Source of the DNA: Pseudomonadota bacterium
GTDB taxonomy: Bacteria; Pseudomonadota; Gammaproteobacteria; Pseudomonadales; Pseudohongiellaceae
Assembly (NCBI GenBank): GCA_027621405.1
Contig: JAQCBT010000005.1
Coordinates: 151,245-215,244, forward strand
Direction: 5' to 3'
Length of the DNA: 64,000 bases
Shown here: positions 27,213-35,907 of the stretch, piece by piece
Layout of the letters: each line of letters begins with the position of its first letter
Numbering within the stretch: position 1 is the first letter of the stretch
Translations under genes and position numbers: made by a program
The notes under the pieces: model-generated
The model's database searches: none
The model's input: only the letters and a program-made list of their open reading frames with translations
Told to the model about the DNA's origin: nothing

Positions 27213-28742
27213 TTAGCCGTCGCTCTGCAAATCCGCAACCAGGTTTTGTTGCCGGTCATCGCTGTGCTTCTTCTTGTTGCCATTCTTTGCGGCATCATTG
27301 CGCGCCAATTCCAGGCGTTTGAGGTAGATCTCATCCACGTCACCAGTAATATATTTACCGTCGAACACCGCGCATTCGAAACGATGGATATTGGGATTAC
27401 CTTCCGCCGCTGCGGCAATGAGGTCATCCAAATCCTGGTAGATCAACCAATCGGCACCAATCAGTTCCTGCACCTCCCGATCGGTCTTGCCAGAGGCGAT
27501 AAGTTCCGAGGCGGCGGGCATGTCGATGCCGTAGACGTTGGGATAACGTACCGCCGGCGCGGCCGAGGCGAAATAAACGTTCTTCGCTCCCGCGTCCCTG
27601 GCCATCTGGATAATCTGCTTGCAGGTGGTTCCGCGCACAATTGAGTCATCCACGAGCAACACGTTCTTGCCCTTGAACTCGAGGTCGATGGCATTCAGTT
27701 TCTGCCGTACCGACTTCTTGCGCTGGCTCTGTCCCGGCATGATAAAAGTACGCCCGATGTAGCGATTCTTCACAAAGCCTTCCCGGTACTTGATACCGAG
27801 ATGATTTGCCAGCTCCAGGGCCGCGGTGCGGGATGTATCGGGAATGGGTATTACGACGTCGATATCGTGGTCGGGCCTCTCCCTGATGAGCTTCTCACCG
27901 AGGCGCTGCCCCATGCGCAGCCTGGCCTTGTATACCGAGATGCTGTCCATGAGCGAATCCGGTCGAGCGAAATACACGTGCTCGAATATGCAGGGAGTAT
28001 GCTCTCCCGGTTCCGTGCAGACCTTCGTGTGCAGCTTGCCATGCACATCGATATAGACTGCCTCACCAGGTGCCACGTCTCTTTCTAAGGAAAATCCCTG
28101 GGAATTCAGCGCCACGCTCTCCGAGGCCACCATATATTCCTTGCCATGTTCTCCATCGCGACTGCCATAGATGAGCGGGCGGATACCATTACGGTCTCGA
28201 AACGCGACGATGCCGTAGCCGGTGATCATCACGACAACCGCGTAACCACCGCGACAGCGCTTGTGCAGCCCCTCGACCGCAGCGAATACATCTTCTGCAG
28301 AAGGTTCGATCTTGTTCTGCCGCGCCAGTTCGTGGGCGAATACGTTCAGCAGTACTTCGGAATCGGAATCCGTGTTGATGTGGCGCAGATCCGTCTTGTA
28401 CAACTCACGGCTGAGTTCGGCGGTATTGGTGAGATTGCCATTGTGGGCGAGGGACAGGCCGTAGGGAGAATTCACATAAAAGGGTTGCGCCTGGGCCGGG
28501 CTCGAGCTACCCGCCGTGGGATAGCGCACATGACCGATACCCATCTGGCCGGTGAGTCGACGCATGTGCCGAGTACGGAACACATCCTTGACCAGGCCGT
28601 TATCCTTGCGCAGGTTGAGTTTGCCGTTGTCACTGGTCATGATGCCTGCCGCATCCTGCCCACGGTGCTGCAGTACCGTCAGGGTGTCATATAGACAGAC
28701 ACCGACATTGTCGCTGCAAACTACTCCTACCAATCCGCACAT
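27213..28742 (-). CDS. purF: Amidophosphoribosyltransferase
   Basis: First committed enzyme of purine synthesis, making 5-phosphoribosylamine from PRPP and glutamine. It has 509 residues. The N-terminal nucleophile Cys2 is in MCGLVGVV, so the initiator Met must be removed. The glutaminase domain extends to about 230, and the phosphoribosyltransferase domain has the PRPP motif [13 protein letters not shown] near 360. It lies 28 bases after cvpA, the arrangement of E. coli and Pseudomonas. Unlike Pseudomonas, no metZ follows; a MoxR gene does. Confidence 0.97.
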   Translation of the reverse strand: MCGLVGVVCSDNVGVCLYDTLTVLQHRGQDAAGIMTSDNGKLNLRKDNGLVKDVFRTRHMRRLTGQMGIGHVRYPTAGSSSPAQAQPFYVNSPYGLSLAHNGNLTNTAELSRELYKTDLRHINTDSDSEVLLNVFAHELARQNKIEPSAEDVFAAVEGLHKRCRGGYAVVVMITGYGIVAFRDRNGIRPLIYGSRDGEHGKEYMVASESVALNSQGFSLERDVAPGEAVYIDVHGKLHTKVCTEPGEHTPCIFEHVYFARPDSLMDSISVYKARLRMGQRLGEKLIRERPDHDIDVVIPIPDTSRTAALELANHLGIKYREGFVKNRYIGRTFIMPGQSQRKKSVRQKLNAIDLEFKGKNVLLVDDSIVRGTTCKQIIQMARDAGAKNVYFASAAPAVRYPNVYGIDMPAASELIASGKTDREVQELIGADWLIYQDLDDLIAAAAEGNPNIHRFECAVFDGKYITGDVDEIYLKRLELARNDAAKNGNKKKHSDDRQQNLVADLQSDG

Positions 28743-28770
28743 AATGCTGCCCCGGTTTTGCGCGTTCGAC

Positions 28771-29292
28771 CTACTGGGTCGGTTCTGCGCTATTAAAATC
28801 GTTCAGATTGCCAAAACTGCCAACGTCCCCGAACTCACCCAGAAACCCCTGTGACTGTTCAATCATAGTCATTCCGTAAGGAATCAGGGTCGATTGTTGC
28901 CACCACTCGGTTTCAGATACAAACACTCTCAGGATAAACAGGATCACCAGTATGATGACGACCCCCCTGGCTACTCCGAACCCTGCGCCCATCAAGCGAT
29001 CGAGTAACTTGAGACCGGTTACTGACAATACCTTGTTCAGGAGGTGGTTGATGAGAGTGCCAATCAACATCACCATGACGAACAGTATGGAAAACGCAGT
29101 CACATAACGGATACTGCTGCTTTCTATCATATTAACAAGCAGCCCCGCCACGGGCTCACTGTATAGCCTGGCCACCACCAATGCTGCGATCCAGCTCACC
29201 AAAGACAGCACTTCCTTGATGAAGCCCCGCCACAGGCCAAATGCAGAGGAAATGGCTATGACTATGAGAATCGCCGTATCGACCTGGTTCAT
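28771..29292 (-). CDS. cvpA: CvpA family membrane protein
   Basis: A protein of 173 residues with four hydrophobic segments (about 7-20, 28-45, 63-85 and 100-122), the CvpA fold. In E. coli it is needed for colicin V production and for bile resistance, and it sits upstream of purF as here. Transported or sensed molecules are not known. It begins 32 bases after the SPOR gene and appears to be part of the folC-SPOR-cvpA-purF transcription unit. The tail after residue 150 is hydrophilic. Confidence 0.9.
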   Translation of the reverse strand: MNQVDTAILIVIAISSAFGLWRGFIKEVLSLVSWIAALVVARLYSEPVAGLLVNMIESSSIRYVTAFSILFVMVMLIGTLINHLLNKVLSVTGLKLLDRLMGAGFGVARGVVIILVILFILRVFVSETEWWQQSTLIPYGMTMIEQSQGFLGEFGDVGSFGNLNDFNSAEPTQ

Positions 29293-29324
29293 GCCCTGCT
29301 TAACAAACTCCGTACCTGGGAAAC

Positions 29325-29963
29325 CTAGAGTTCATAGGGCACCACGATGCCCGCCAGCTGAAACTGCGCCTGCAATTCCTGCTGGTACTCGTTCACCTGA
29401 ATGCGATCCACCCAGGGACCCACGAAAACACCGGTTAAATCCCCCCTGTCGCTGGGGATTGTGCGGGTATAGGCGCGATAACCTGCCTCCTGCAGCCTGG
29501 TCAACAGATTGGCGGCATTATCGGAATCGGAGAATGAACCCAAGCGCACACTCCAGCCCTGGGGCAGTCCGTCAGTTCCTAACTGCGGCACCTCCCGGCT
29601 GAACGCAGGTTGTGATGTCACCACCTCGACACCATTATCGTCATCGTCGTCTGTGTCGCCTGCCACAGGCGCTGTTGCCGGGGCATCCGCCTCTGCGACT
29701 GCGTCATTGCTCGCTGGCTGTTCGGGCTCCGCTTGTTGCGCTGCTTCGACCTCGGCCTCCGCTTCTTCAAGGCTGTCGGCGATAATCACCGGTCGGGTCG
29801 GAATGGGCTCTGCCAGCACCGGTATTTCCGGCGGCTCCGGGATACGGGAAGCGATGGGAGTCTGGTAACTGCCCTGCCCGTCAAAAATTATGGGCAGGAA
29901 GATCAGGGCCAGCGCCAGGAGGACGACTGTGCCTACTATTCTCTGTTTCGTGCTCTGTTGCAA
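29325..29963 (-). CDS. SPOR domain protein, DedD-like
   Basis: A bitopic inner-membrane protein of 212 residues. A cytoplasmic stub and one membrane helix (about 8-26) are followed by a Glu/Ala/Pro-rich periplasmic linker (about 45-125) and a C-terminal SPOR domain (about 135-212: WSVRLGSFSDSDNAANLLTRL, GVFVGPW). SPOR domains bind denuded glycan strands at the septum, so a role in cell division is likely. It holds the position of dedD between folC and cvpA. It starts 6 bases after the folC stop. Confidence 0.88.
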   Translation of the reverse strand: MQQSTKQRIVGTVVLLALALIFLPIIFDGQGSYQTPIASRIPEPPEIPVLAEPIPTRPVIIADSLEEAEAEVEAAQQAEPEQPASNDAVAEADAPATAPVAGDTDDDDDNGVEVVTSQPAFSREVPQLGTDGLPQGWSVRLGSFSDSDNAANLLTRLQEAGYRAYTRTIPSDRGDLTGVFVGPWVDRIQVNEYQQELQAQFQLAGIVVPYEL

Positions 29964-29969
29964 AAATCG

Positions 29970-31304
29970 TTACCCTGGATTGCGGGTTGCGTTGCGTAGT
30001 GCTGCGACGGTCATGAAAGAGCCTGTGACCACGACCAGCTGTTCAGTTTCCGGGTCCTGAGCCAGCATCCCGGCAGCCTGTGCGCAGGCTTCCCGATAGG
30101 CTTCCATGAGGCTATCGAAGCGCTTCAGCGGACACTCAAATCCCGAATCGGACAGCCGCTTCTGCAGGCTGGTGGAGTCCAAGCATCGAGGATCGTCAAA
30201 TTGCGCAATATACCAGATGTCGGTGTTTGTTTGTAAGCAAACCGCCATATCTTCTACTTTCTTATCTGCCATCACCGCGAAGACTACAGTCACCCGGCCG
30301 CCATTACTGGCTGTTTTCCGCCAGTGGCCGATGCAGTCAGCCAATGCTCCGGCGGAGGCCGGGTTGTGAGCCACATCCAGCAGCACTTGCACCCCGCTGA
30401 GGGCATCGATACGCCATTCCTGGCGACCGGCTACCCTGGCTTCCCGCAGTGCAGCAGCCGCTCCGGCAGAGGGCCATCTGCCTGGCAGCAAGGCCAGCGC
30501 CTGCAGAGCACAGCCCACATTGGAGGGCAGCATCCCCGCGGGCAGGCTGAATTCGAGCTCGATGGGCTCTCCGGTGGCGAGCCTGCCCTGCCAGCGCCAA
30601 TTACCGGTGCGGGTCTCCAGCAGCTGGAAATCACTCCGCCACTGATAATACTGGCAATTCAATTCCCGGGCGCGAGACAGCAAGCTCGAAGGTGGTTCGG
30701 GGTCTCCACAGACAAACGGTCTTGCGGCCCGCAGGATTCCCGCCTTCTCGATGGCGATCGTGTCACGATCGTGACCGAGCCAATCCTCGTGGTCGAGAGA
30801 AATGCTGGTGATGACGCTCACGTCCGGGTCTATGATATTAACGGCGTCGAGTCGTCCGCCCAGCCCCACCTCCAGGATAGCCACCTCGATACGGGCCTCC
30901 TGCATAAGAATCAGCGCCGCCAGGGTCGCGAACTCGAAATAACTGAGTGAGACCTGACCCCTCGTCTCCTCTATTGCACTAAAGGCACGACAAATTTCCA
31001 GATCAGAGGCTTCCTCGCCATTTATGTGTATACGTTCATTGAAGCGATGAATATGGGGTGAGGTGTAGGTCCCACAGCTCACGCCCTGGGCGCAGAGCAA
31101 CGCTTCGAGGCTGGCAACGGTGGTGCCCTTGCCGTTGGTACCGGCGACAGTGACTACCTGCGGTGCGGGAGCGGTGAGTTGTAGCGCGGTGGCCACCTGC
31201 TGTACCCGGGCCAGGCCGAGTTCGATCTCTCGCGGGTGGACGCGACTGATATAAGCCAGCCACTGGTCCAGGTTTGCGGGTAGCGCTTCGAGCTCTGTAT
31301 TCAA
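29970..31304 (-). CDS. folC: Dihydrofolate synthase / folylpolyglutamate synthase
   Basis: Adds glutamate to dihydropteroate and further glutamates to folates; Mur-ligase superfamily. It has 444 residues with the ATP-binding loop GTNGKGTT near 55-62, the [10 protein letters not shown] motif near 147-156, and the Mur-ligase C-terminal domain. The start codon is TTG at 31304, overlapping the accD stop in TTGA, so expression is likely coupled to accD. The accD-folC pairing is conserved in gammaproteobacteria. Confidence 0.96.
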   Translation of the reverse strand: MNTELEALPANLDQWLAYISRVHPREIELGLARVQQVATALQLTAPAPQVVTVAGTNGKGTTVASLEALLCAQGVSCGTYTSPHIHRFNERIHINGEEASDLEICRAFSAIEETRGQVSLSYFEFATLAALILMQEARIEVAILEVGLGGRLDAVNIIDPDVSVITSISLDHEDWLGHDRDTIAIEKAGILRAARPFVCGDPEPPSSLLSRARELNCQYYQWRSDFQLLETRTGNWRWQGRLATGEPIELEFSLPAGMLPSNVGCALQALALLPGRWPSAGAAAALREARVAGRQEWRIDALSGVQVLLDVAHNPASAGALADCIGHWRKTASNGGRVTVVFAVMADKKVEDMAVCLQTNTDIWYIAQFDDPRCLDSTSLQKRLSDSGFECPLKRFDSLMEAYREACAQAAGMLAQDPETEQLVVVTGSFMTVAALRNATRNPG

Positions 31305-32173
31305 CTGCCGGTTGCTTGATGCTGGAGTAACTTTTCGAGAATGGAGTGTATCTTCGCGGGCAGGTCTCGGCGATGTACGATCATATCGATGGCCCCGTGT
31401 TCCAGCAGGAACTCGCTGCGCTGAAAGCCCTCAGGTAATTTCACCCGCACGGTCTGGCGGATCACGTCGGGACCGGTAAATCCGACCAGGGCGTTGGGTT
31501 CGGCAATATTGATGTCTCCCAGCATGGCCAGGCTGGCCGAGACTCCACCATATACTGGGTCAACGAGTACCGAAATGTAGGGCAGCCCGCTCTCACGCAT
31601 CTTTTCTAGCGCAGCAGAGGTCTTCGCCATCTGCATGAGGGAAATGAGCGCTTCCTGCATACGCGCCCCGCCGCTGGTGGAGAAGCAGATTAGAGGCAAT
31701 CTCTCACGCAGGCACACATTCACCGCCTGCACGAACTTCTCACCTACCACGGCACCCATCGAACCACCGATAAATCCGAACTCGAAGGCTGCCACCACCG
31801 CCGCAGTGCCCTGTACCTTGCCCTTGATGACGACCAGGGCGTCTTTCTCTCCGGTGCCCTTCTGGGCGGCTGACAGGCGGTCCTTGTAGCGCTTGAGATC
31901 CTTGAACTTAAGCAGGTCCACGGGCTCCATATCCGCATTCAGCTCTTGCTGGCCTTCAGGGTCCAGGAACAGTTCCAGGCGGCGCCTGGCGGAGATGCGC
32001 AGGTGATGGTCGCACTTGGGACAGACCTCGTGGTTCTCGGTGAGGGATTTCTGGTACAGCATGGCATCGCAGCGGGGACACTTTTTCCACAGGCCCTCGG
32101 GTACCGCCGCGCGCTTCTTTGAATCACCCCCACCGGTAGAAATTGAGGGCAATAACTTATCAATCCAGCTCAC
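31301..32173 (-). CDS. accD: Acetyl-CoA carboxylase carboxyltransferase subunit beta
   Basis: With AccA, forms the carboxyltransferase that makes malonyl-CoA from carboxybiotin-BCCP for fatty-acid synthesis. It has 290 residues. An N-terminal Cys4 zinc ribbon ([11 protein letters not shown] and CPKCDHHL, about 34-59) precedes the crotonase-like domain with [21 protein letters not shown] and GGVSAS. It begins 32 bases after trpA and overlaps folC by 4 bases, joining the trp genes to the folC-purF run. Confidence 0.97.
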   Translation of the reverse strand: MSWIDKLLPSISTGGGDSKKRAAVPEGLWKKCPRCDAMLYQKSLTENHEVCPKCDHHLRISARRRLELFLDPEGQQELNADMEPVDLLKFKDLKRYKDRLSAAQKGTGEKDALVVIKGKVQGTAAVVAAFEFGFIGGSMGAVVGEKFVQAVNVCLRERLPLICFSTSGGARMQEALISLMQMAKTSAALEKMRESGLPYISVLVDPVYGGVSASLAMLGDINIAEPNALVGFTGPDVIRQTVRVKLPEGFQRSEFLLEHGAIDMIVHRRDLPAKIHSILEKLLQHQATGS

Positions 32174-32205
32174 ATCAATCCTTTTATATCAGACAGATAA
32201 ATAAA

Positions 32206-33024
32206 TTACTTAAGGTTATCTATCGCTTTCCGGGCTGACCCGATAACGGCACAGCACTGACTCAGGGAAGCCGCGTCCTGTTGTTCTGTGTCGGCAAGTT
32301 TACCGATTTCATTCACCAGCGCACTGCCAATAATCACCCCATCAGAGAGCGCCGCCATGGCCGCCGCGCTAGGCCCGTCTTTTATACCAAAGCCAATGAC
32401 GATGGGTAAGTCGGTATAGGCTCGCAGACGGCTGATAGACGCGGCCACCGAGTCATGATCGGTGAGCGCAGCTCCCGTTACCCCCTTGAGGGAAACATAG
32501 TACAGATAGCCACTGCAATGCTGGATGATATCCCTGGCCCGGGCTTCACCAGTGGTCGGCGCCACCAGGTAGATGGTATCGATATCCCGTTTACGCAGGG
32601 CTTCGTGCAGGCCAGCGGACTCGGTAGGCGGCATATCTACCACCAGCACACCATCTACTCCGGCGTCCTGCGCGGCGTCGGCAAACACTTCATAGCCCAT
32701 GATCTCAATGGGGTTCAGATAGCCCATGAGCACTATTGCCGTTTCCTGGTTACGCGCTCGAAACTGCCTTACCAGCTGCAGGGTATTGGCGAGAGTCACC
32801 TTCTTCGCCAGTGCGCGCTCCACCCCAAGCTGTATCACCGGCCCATCGGAGGCGGGATCGCTGAAGGGAATTCCCAATTCGATGATATCTGCTCCCTGCG
32901 CCACCAGTTCATCCATGAGCTGGGCACTGCTTGCCAGATTCGGGTCACCCGCGACCAGGTAGGGAATCAGTAATTTGCGGCCATCACCCCTGGCCTTGTT
33001 TGCTAGTTCTTGCAATCGACTCAT
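32206..33024 (-). CDS. trpA: Tryptophan synthase alpha subunit
   Basis: Cleaves indole-3-glycerol phosphate to indole and glyceraldehyde 3-phosphate and channels indole to TrpB. It has 272 residues, a TIM barrel with catalytic Glu in IIELGIPFSDPASDGP (about 46-61) and Asp in VLVVDMPPTE; the phosphate-binding GFGIKDG segment lies near 214-220. It lies 16 bases after trpB, which places the alpha-beta pair in one transcript with trpF. Confidence 0.97.
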   Translation of the reverse strand: MSRLQELANKARGDGRKLLIPYLVAGDPNLASSAQLMDELVAQGADIIELGIPFSDPASDGPVIQLGVERALAKKVTLANTLQLVRQFRARNQETAIVLMGYLNPIEIMGYEVFADAAQDAGVDGVLVVDMPPTESAGLHEALRKRDIDTIYLVAPTTGEARARDIIQHCSGYLYYVSLKGVTGAALTDHDSVAASISRLRAYTDLPIVIGFGIKDGPSAAAMAALSDGVIIGSALVNEIGKLADTEQQDAASLSQCCAVIGSARKAIDNLK

Positions 33025-33040
33025 TTTAAAGACTCACAGA

Positions 33041-34261
33041 CTACAGCGAGATGCCCTCGATTCGGGCCACGGTCTCAATATCCTTGTCACCACGACCGGA
33101 GAGATTAACCACCAGGTTTTGCTCGGGCTTCATAGTGCTCGCCAACCTGGTGGCATAGGCCACGGCATGGCTCGATTCAAGCGCAGGAATAATGCCTTCC
33201 ATGCGGGTTAGTTGATGGAAGGCCTGCAGGGTCTCCTCGTCGGTCGCCGCCACATAGTGCACCCTGCCGAGGTCTTTTAGCCAGGCATGCTCGGGTCCGA
33301 CACCCGGATAATCGAGACCGGCCGAGACAGAATGGGTATCCTGTATCTGACCACCCTCGTCTGTCATCAGGTAGGTGCGATTGCCATGCAACACACCGGG
33401 TTTGCCAGCGCTCAATGGCGCCGCGTGTTCACCAGTTTCCAGGCCATGGCCACCGGCTTCCACACCATACATGGCTACTTCCCTGTCATCTATGAATGGG
33501 TGAAACAGGCCTATGGCGTTGGAGCCGCCGCCCACGCAAGCCACCAGTGCATCGGGCAGCTTGCCGAACTCTTCCAGTGCCTGTGCCTTTACTTCCCTGC
33601 CAATCACACATTGAAAGTCCCTTACCAGTTGCGGATAAGGGTGAGGGCCCGCCACAGTGCCGATGATGTAATAGGTGTTATCCACATTGGTTGCCCAATC
33701 GCGCAACGCTTCATTCATGGCATCTTTCAAGGTGCGGGAACCGGATTCGACGGCAACCACATGTGCGCCCAACAACTTCATGCGATAGACATTTGGTGCC
33801 TGCCGCTTGATGTCCTCTGCGCCCATGTAGACATAGCACTCCAGCCCCAGACGGGCTGCCACGGTAGCGCTCGCCACACCGTGCTGCCCTGCTCCCGTTT
33901 CCGCGATGATACGGGTCTTACCCATATACTTGGCGAGCAAGGCCTGGCCGATCGTATTGTTTACCTTGTGGGCACCGGTATGATTCAGGTCTTCCCGCTT
34001 CAGGTAGATCCTGGCGCCACCGCAGGCCTGGGTAAGGCGTTCGGCGAAATACAAGGGTGACGGACGTCCCACATAGTGCTTTAGCTCATATTCATATTCC
34101 TGCCAGAATGCGGGATCCCTGGACAGTTTATTGTAGACGGCAGCCAGTTCTTCAACAGCCGTAATCAGGGTTTCACCGACAAATATCCCGCCATAGGGCC
34201 CGAAATGACCCTTGCTGTCTGGACCCGTGTAGTGCTCTGTGAGCTTCTCTGTACTAGACAC
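33041..34261 (-). CDS. trpB: Tryptophan synthase beta subunit
   Basis: PLP enzyme that condenses indole with serine to form tryptophan. It has 406 residues, the usual TrpB1 length. The Schiff-base lysine is in HTGAHKVNN (about 90-98), and ETGAGQHG and the phosphate-binding GGGSNAIG follow. Together with trpA and trpF this forms a three-gene tryptophan segment. trpE, trpG, trpD and trpC are not in the window, so the pathway is split in this genome. Confidence 0.98.
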   Translation of the reverse strand: MSSTEKLTEHYTGPDSKGHFGPYGGIFVGETLITAVEELAAVYNKLSRDPAFWQEYEYELKHYVGRPSPLYFAERLTQACGGARIYLKREDLNHTGAHKVNNTIGQALLAKYMGKTRIIAETGAGQHGVASATVAARLGLECYVYMGAEDIKRQAPNVYRMKLLGAHVVAVESGSRTLKDAMNEALRDWATNVDNTYYIIGTVAGPHPYPQLVRDFQCVIGREVKAQALEEFGKLPDALVACVGGGSNAIGLFHPFIDDREVAMYGVEAGGHGLETGEHAAPLSAGKPGVLHGNRTYLMTDEGGQIQDTHSVSAGLDYPGVGPEHAWLKDLGRVHYVAATDEETLQAFHQLTRMEGIIPALESSHAVAYATRLASTMKPEQNLVVNLSGRGDKDIETVARIEGISL

Positions 34262-34283
34262 TCTTGCTTCCTGTGTTAATCAA

Positions 34284-34919
34284 TTACTGCACTTCGCGTT
34301 TGGCGGCATGTATGAATCGTGCCAGCCTGTCCATGTCCTTGACGCCATGGGAGGCCTCGACCCCGGAGCTGACATCGACGCCGAACGGGTTAACCTCGGC
34401 GATCGCGTCCCGCACGTTGTCGGCGTTGAGACCACCGGCCAGCACCACCGGCTGATTGGTCGACTGCACGATGGCTGCCGCCATTTCCCAGTCGAAAGTC
34501 TTGCCTGTGCCACCTGGCACGTCTCTTTGATACTTGTCGAGGAGTATCATTTTCGCCGCCTCGTGCGCTGCGATCTCCTCTCGGGCCTGTTCGACTGACT
34601 GCACCCGTACCGCCTTCATATAGGGTGTACCGAAGCTGGAGCAGAACTGCTGGCTTTCATTGCCGTGAAACTGCAGCAGATTAATGATGCCGTCCTGCAG
34701 ACTTGCCTCTACCAGCTGCGGCTCCGGATCGACGAACAGCGCCACCTTGCGCAGGCTGTCATCGATACCCGCAAATATCTCAGCAATCGCAGTCACCGCG
34801 ATGGCGCGGGGACTTGGCGCATACAGCACTACACCGATGGCATCGGCCCCCAGTTGGGCCGCTGCCATTGCATCTTGAGCTCGGGTGGTGCCGCAGATTT
34901 TGGTCCAGATTTCAGACAC
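34284..34919 (-). CDS. trpF: Phosphoribosylanthranilate isomerase
   Basis: Amadori rearrangement step of tryptophan synthesis. It has 211 residues; catalytic Cys is in WTKICGTT (about 5-12), Asp in FVDPE, and the phosphate-binding segment is VLAGGLNADNV. The start is GTG at 34919 with no good Shine-Dalgarno. A 7-codon frame (MMSIRRV) upstream ends across this GTG and may couple translation. A stable hairpin separates it from truA, 128 bases upstream. Confidence 0.95.
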   Translation of the reverse strand: MSEIWTKICGTTRAQDAMAAAQLGADAIGVVLYAPSPRAIAVTAIAEIFAGIDDSLRKVALFVDPEPQLVEASLQDGIINLLQFHGNESQQFCSSFGTPYMKAVRVQSVEQAREEIAAHEAAKMILLDKYQRDVPGGTGKTFDWEMAAAIVQSTNQPVVLAGGLNADNVRDAIAEVNPFGVDVSSGVEASHGVKDMDRLARFIHAAKREVQ

Positions 34920-34956
34920 GGCGGATAGACATCATCGCGAAAAGAGTAATAGTACC

Positions 34957-34996
34957 AAAAGCCTCGGCCCGGCACTATTCCAGCTCCGCCGGGCCG
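34957..34996 (-). terminator. Candidate terminator between truA and trpF
   Basis: CGGCCCGGC and GCCGGGCCG form a perfect 9-pair GC stem with a 14-base loop. On the minus strand it is followed by AGGCTTTTGG, a short T-run. It lies after truA and before trpF, so it may partly terminate the fimV-truA transcript or attenuate entry into trpFBA. Confidence 0.5.
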
Positions 34997-35047
34997 CTAC
35001 CGTTCGCGCCCCGCCTAGAACCCATGACAGCCCTTGCTTCGCCTGGC

Positions 35048-35884
35048 CTACTGGCCAGCCAATCCAGTCACCAGCAAGGGCACTCGCCTGCACAGAGGCA
35101 GCCCGCACCCGGCCGGGTAGTCCACTTCGACCAGGTAGAGGCCTTCAGGCGGCGCGGTCATGGCGGCCTGGGTCCGGTCCCGTGCCTGCAATAGCTCCCT
35201 GATCCAGTCCGGATCTCGCTCACCCCTGCCCACAACCATTAACGATCCTACGATATTGCGCACCATGTGCTGGAGAAAGGCGTTGGCATGGATATCGAAA
35301 ACCAGCAAGGATCCGTGTTGCCACCAACATGTACTGAATACGTTACGATTCGGAGAATTGGATTGGCAGCCAGCGGCACGGAAGCTGGTGAAATCCCGCT
35401 CTCCTGACAGGTGTGCTGCCGCCTTTTCCATGGCCTGCACATCCAGCGCCTTGCGCACATGGGTCACGTGATTGTAATACATGGCAGAAGCCACCTCAGC
35501 CTGGTGAATCAGGTAGAAATAGCGCCGGCCTGTGGCTGAGAAGCGAGCGTGGAAGTCGCCATCCACCTCGTGACTCCAGATCACCCTGATCGTTGGTGGA
35601 AGCAGACTGTTGACTCCCCTCACCCAGGCCTTGTCACCGCGATCTATCGGGGAATCGAAATGTACAAGTTGGGAGGTGGCGTGGACACCAGCGTCAGTGC
35701 GGCCTGCGCAATGAACTGTAATGGGATGGTCGGCCACCTGGGACAGTGCTGCCTCCAGATTTGCCTGAACTGTGGGAAGGTCTGGTGAGGACTGTCTCTG
35801 CCAACCAGAATAGGCAGAGCCGTCGTATTCGATCGCGAGGGCAATACGATGCCCGCTGGATCCCGACTCAGTTGGATCGGTCAT
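35048..35884 (-). CDS. truA: tRNA pseudouridine(38-40) synthase
   Basis: Isomerises uridines 38-40 in the anticodon stem-loop of many tRNAs. It has 278 residues with the catalytic Asp in CAGRTDAGVHA (about 59-69) and conserved FHARFSATGRRYFY and FLQHMVRNIVG segments. It lies 23 bases after fimV on the same strand, an arrangement conserved with trpF, accD and folC in Pseudomonas. A stable hairpin follows about 50 bases downstream. Confidence 0.97.
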   Translation of the reverse strand: MTDPTESGSSGHRIALAIEYDGSAYSGWQRQSSPDLPTVQANLEAALSQVADHPITVHCAGRTDAGVHATSQLVHFDSPIDRGDKAWVRGVNSLLPPTIRVIWSHEVDGDFHARFSATGRRYFYLIHQAEVASAMYYNHVTHVRKALDVQAMEKAAAHLSGERDFTSFRAAGCQSNSPNRNVFSTCWWQHGSLLVFDIHANAFLQHMVRNIVGSLMVVGRGERDPDWIRELLQARDRTQAAMTAPPEGLYLVEVDYPAGCGLPLCRRVPLLVTGLAGQ

Positions 35885-35907
35885 GATTATTTTGCCAAGG
35901 GCGGCGA

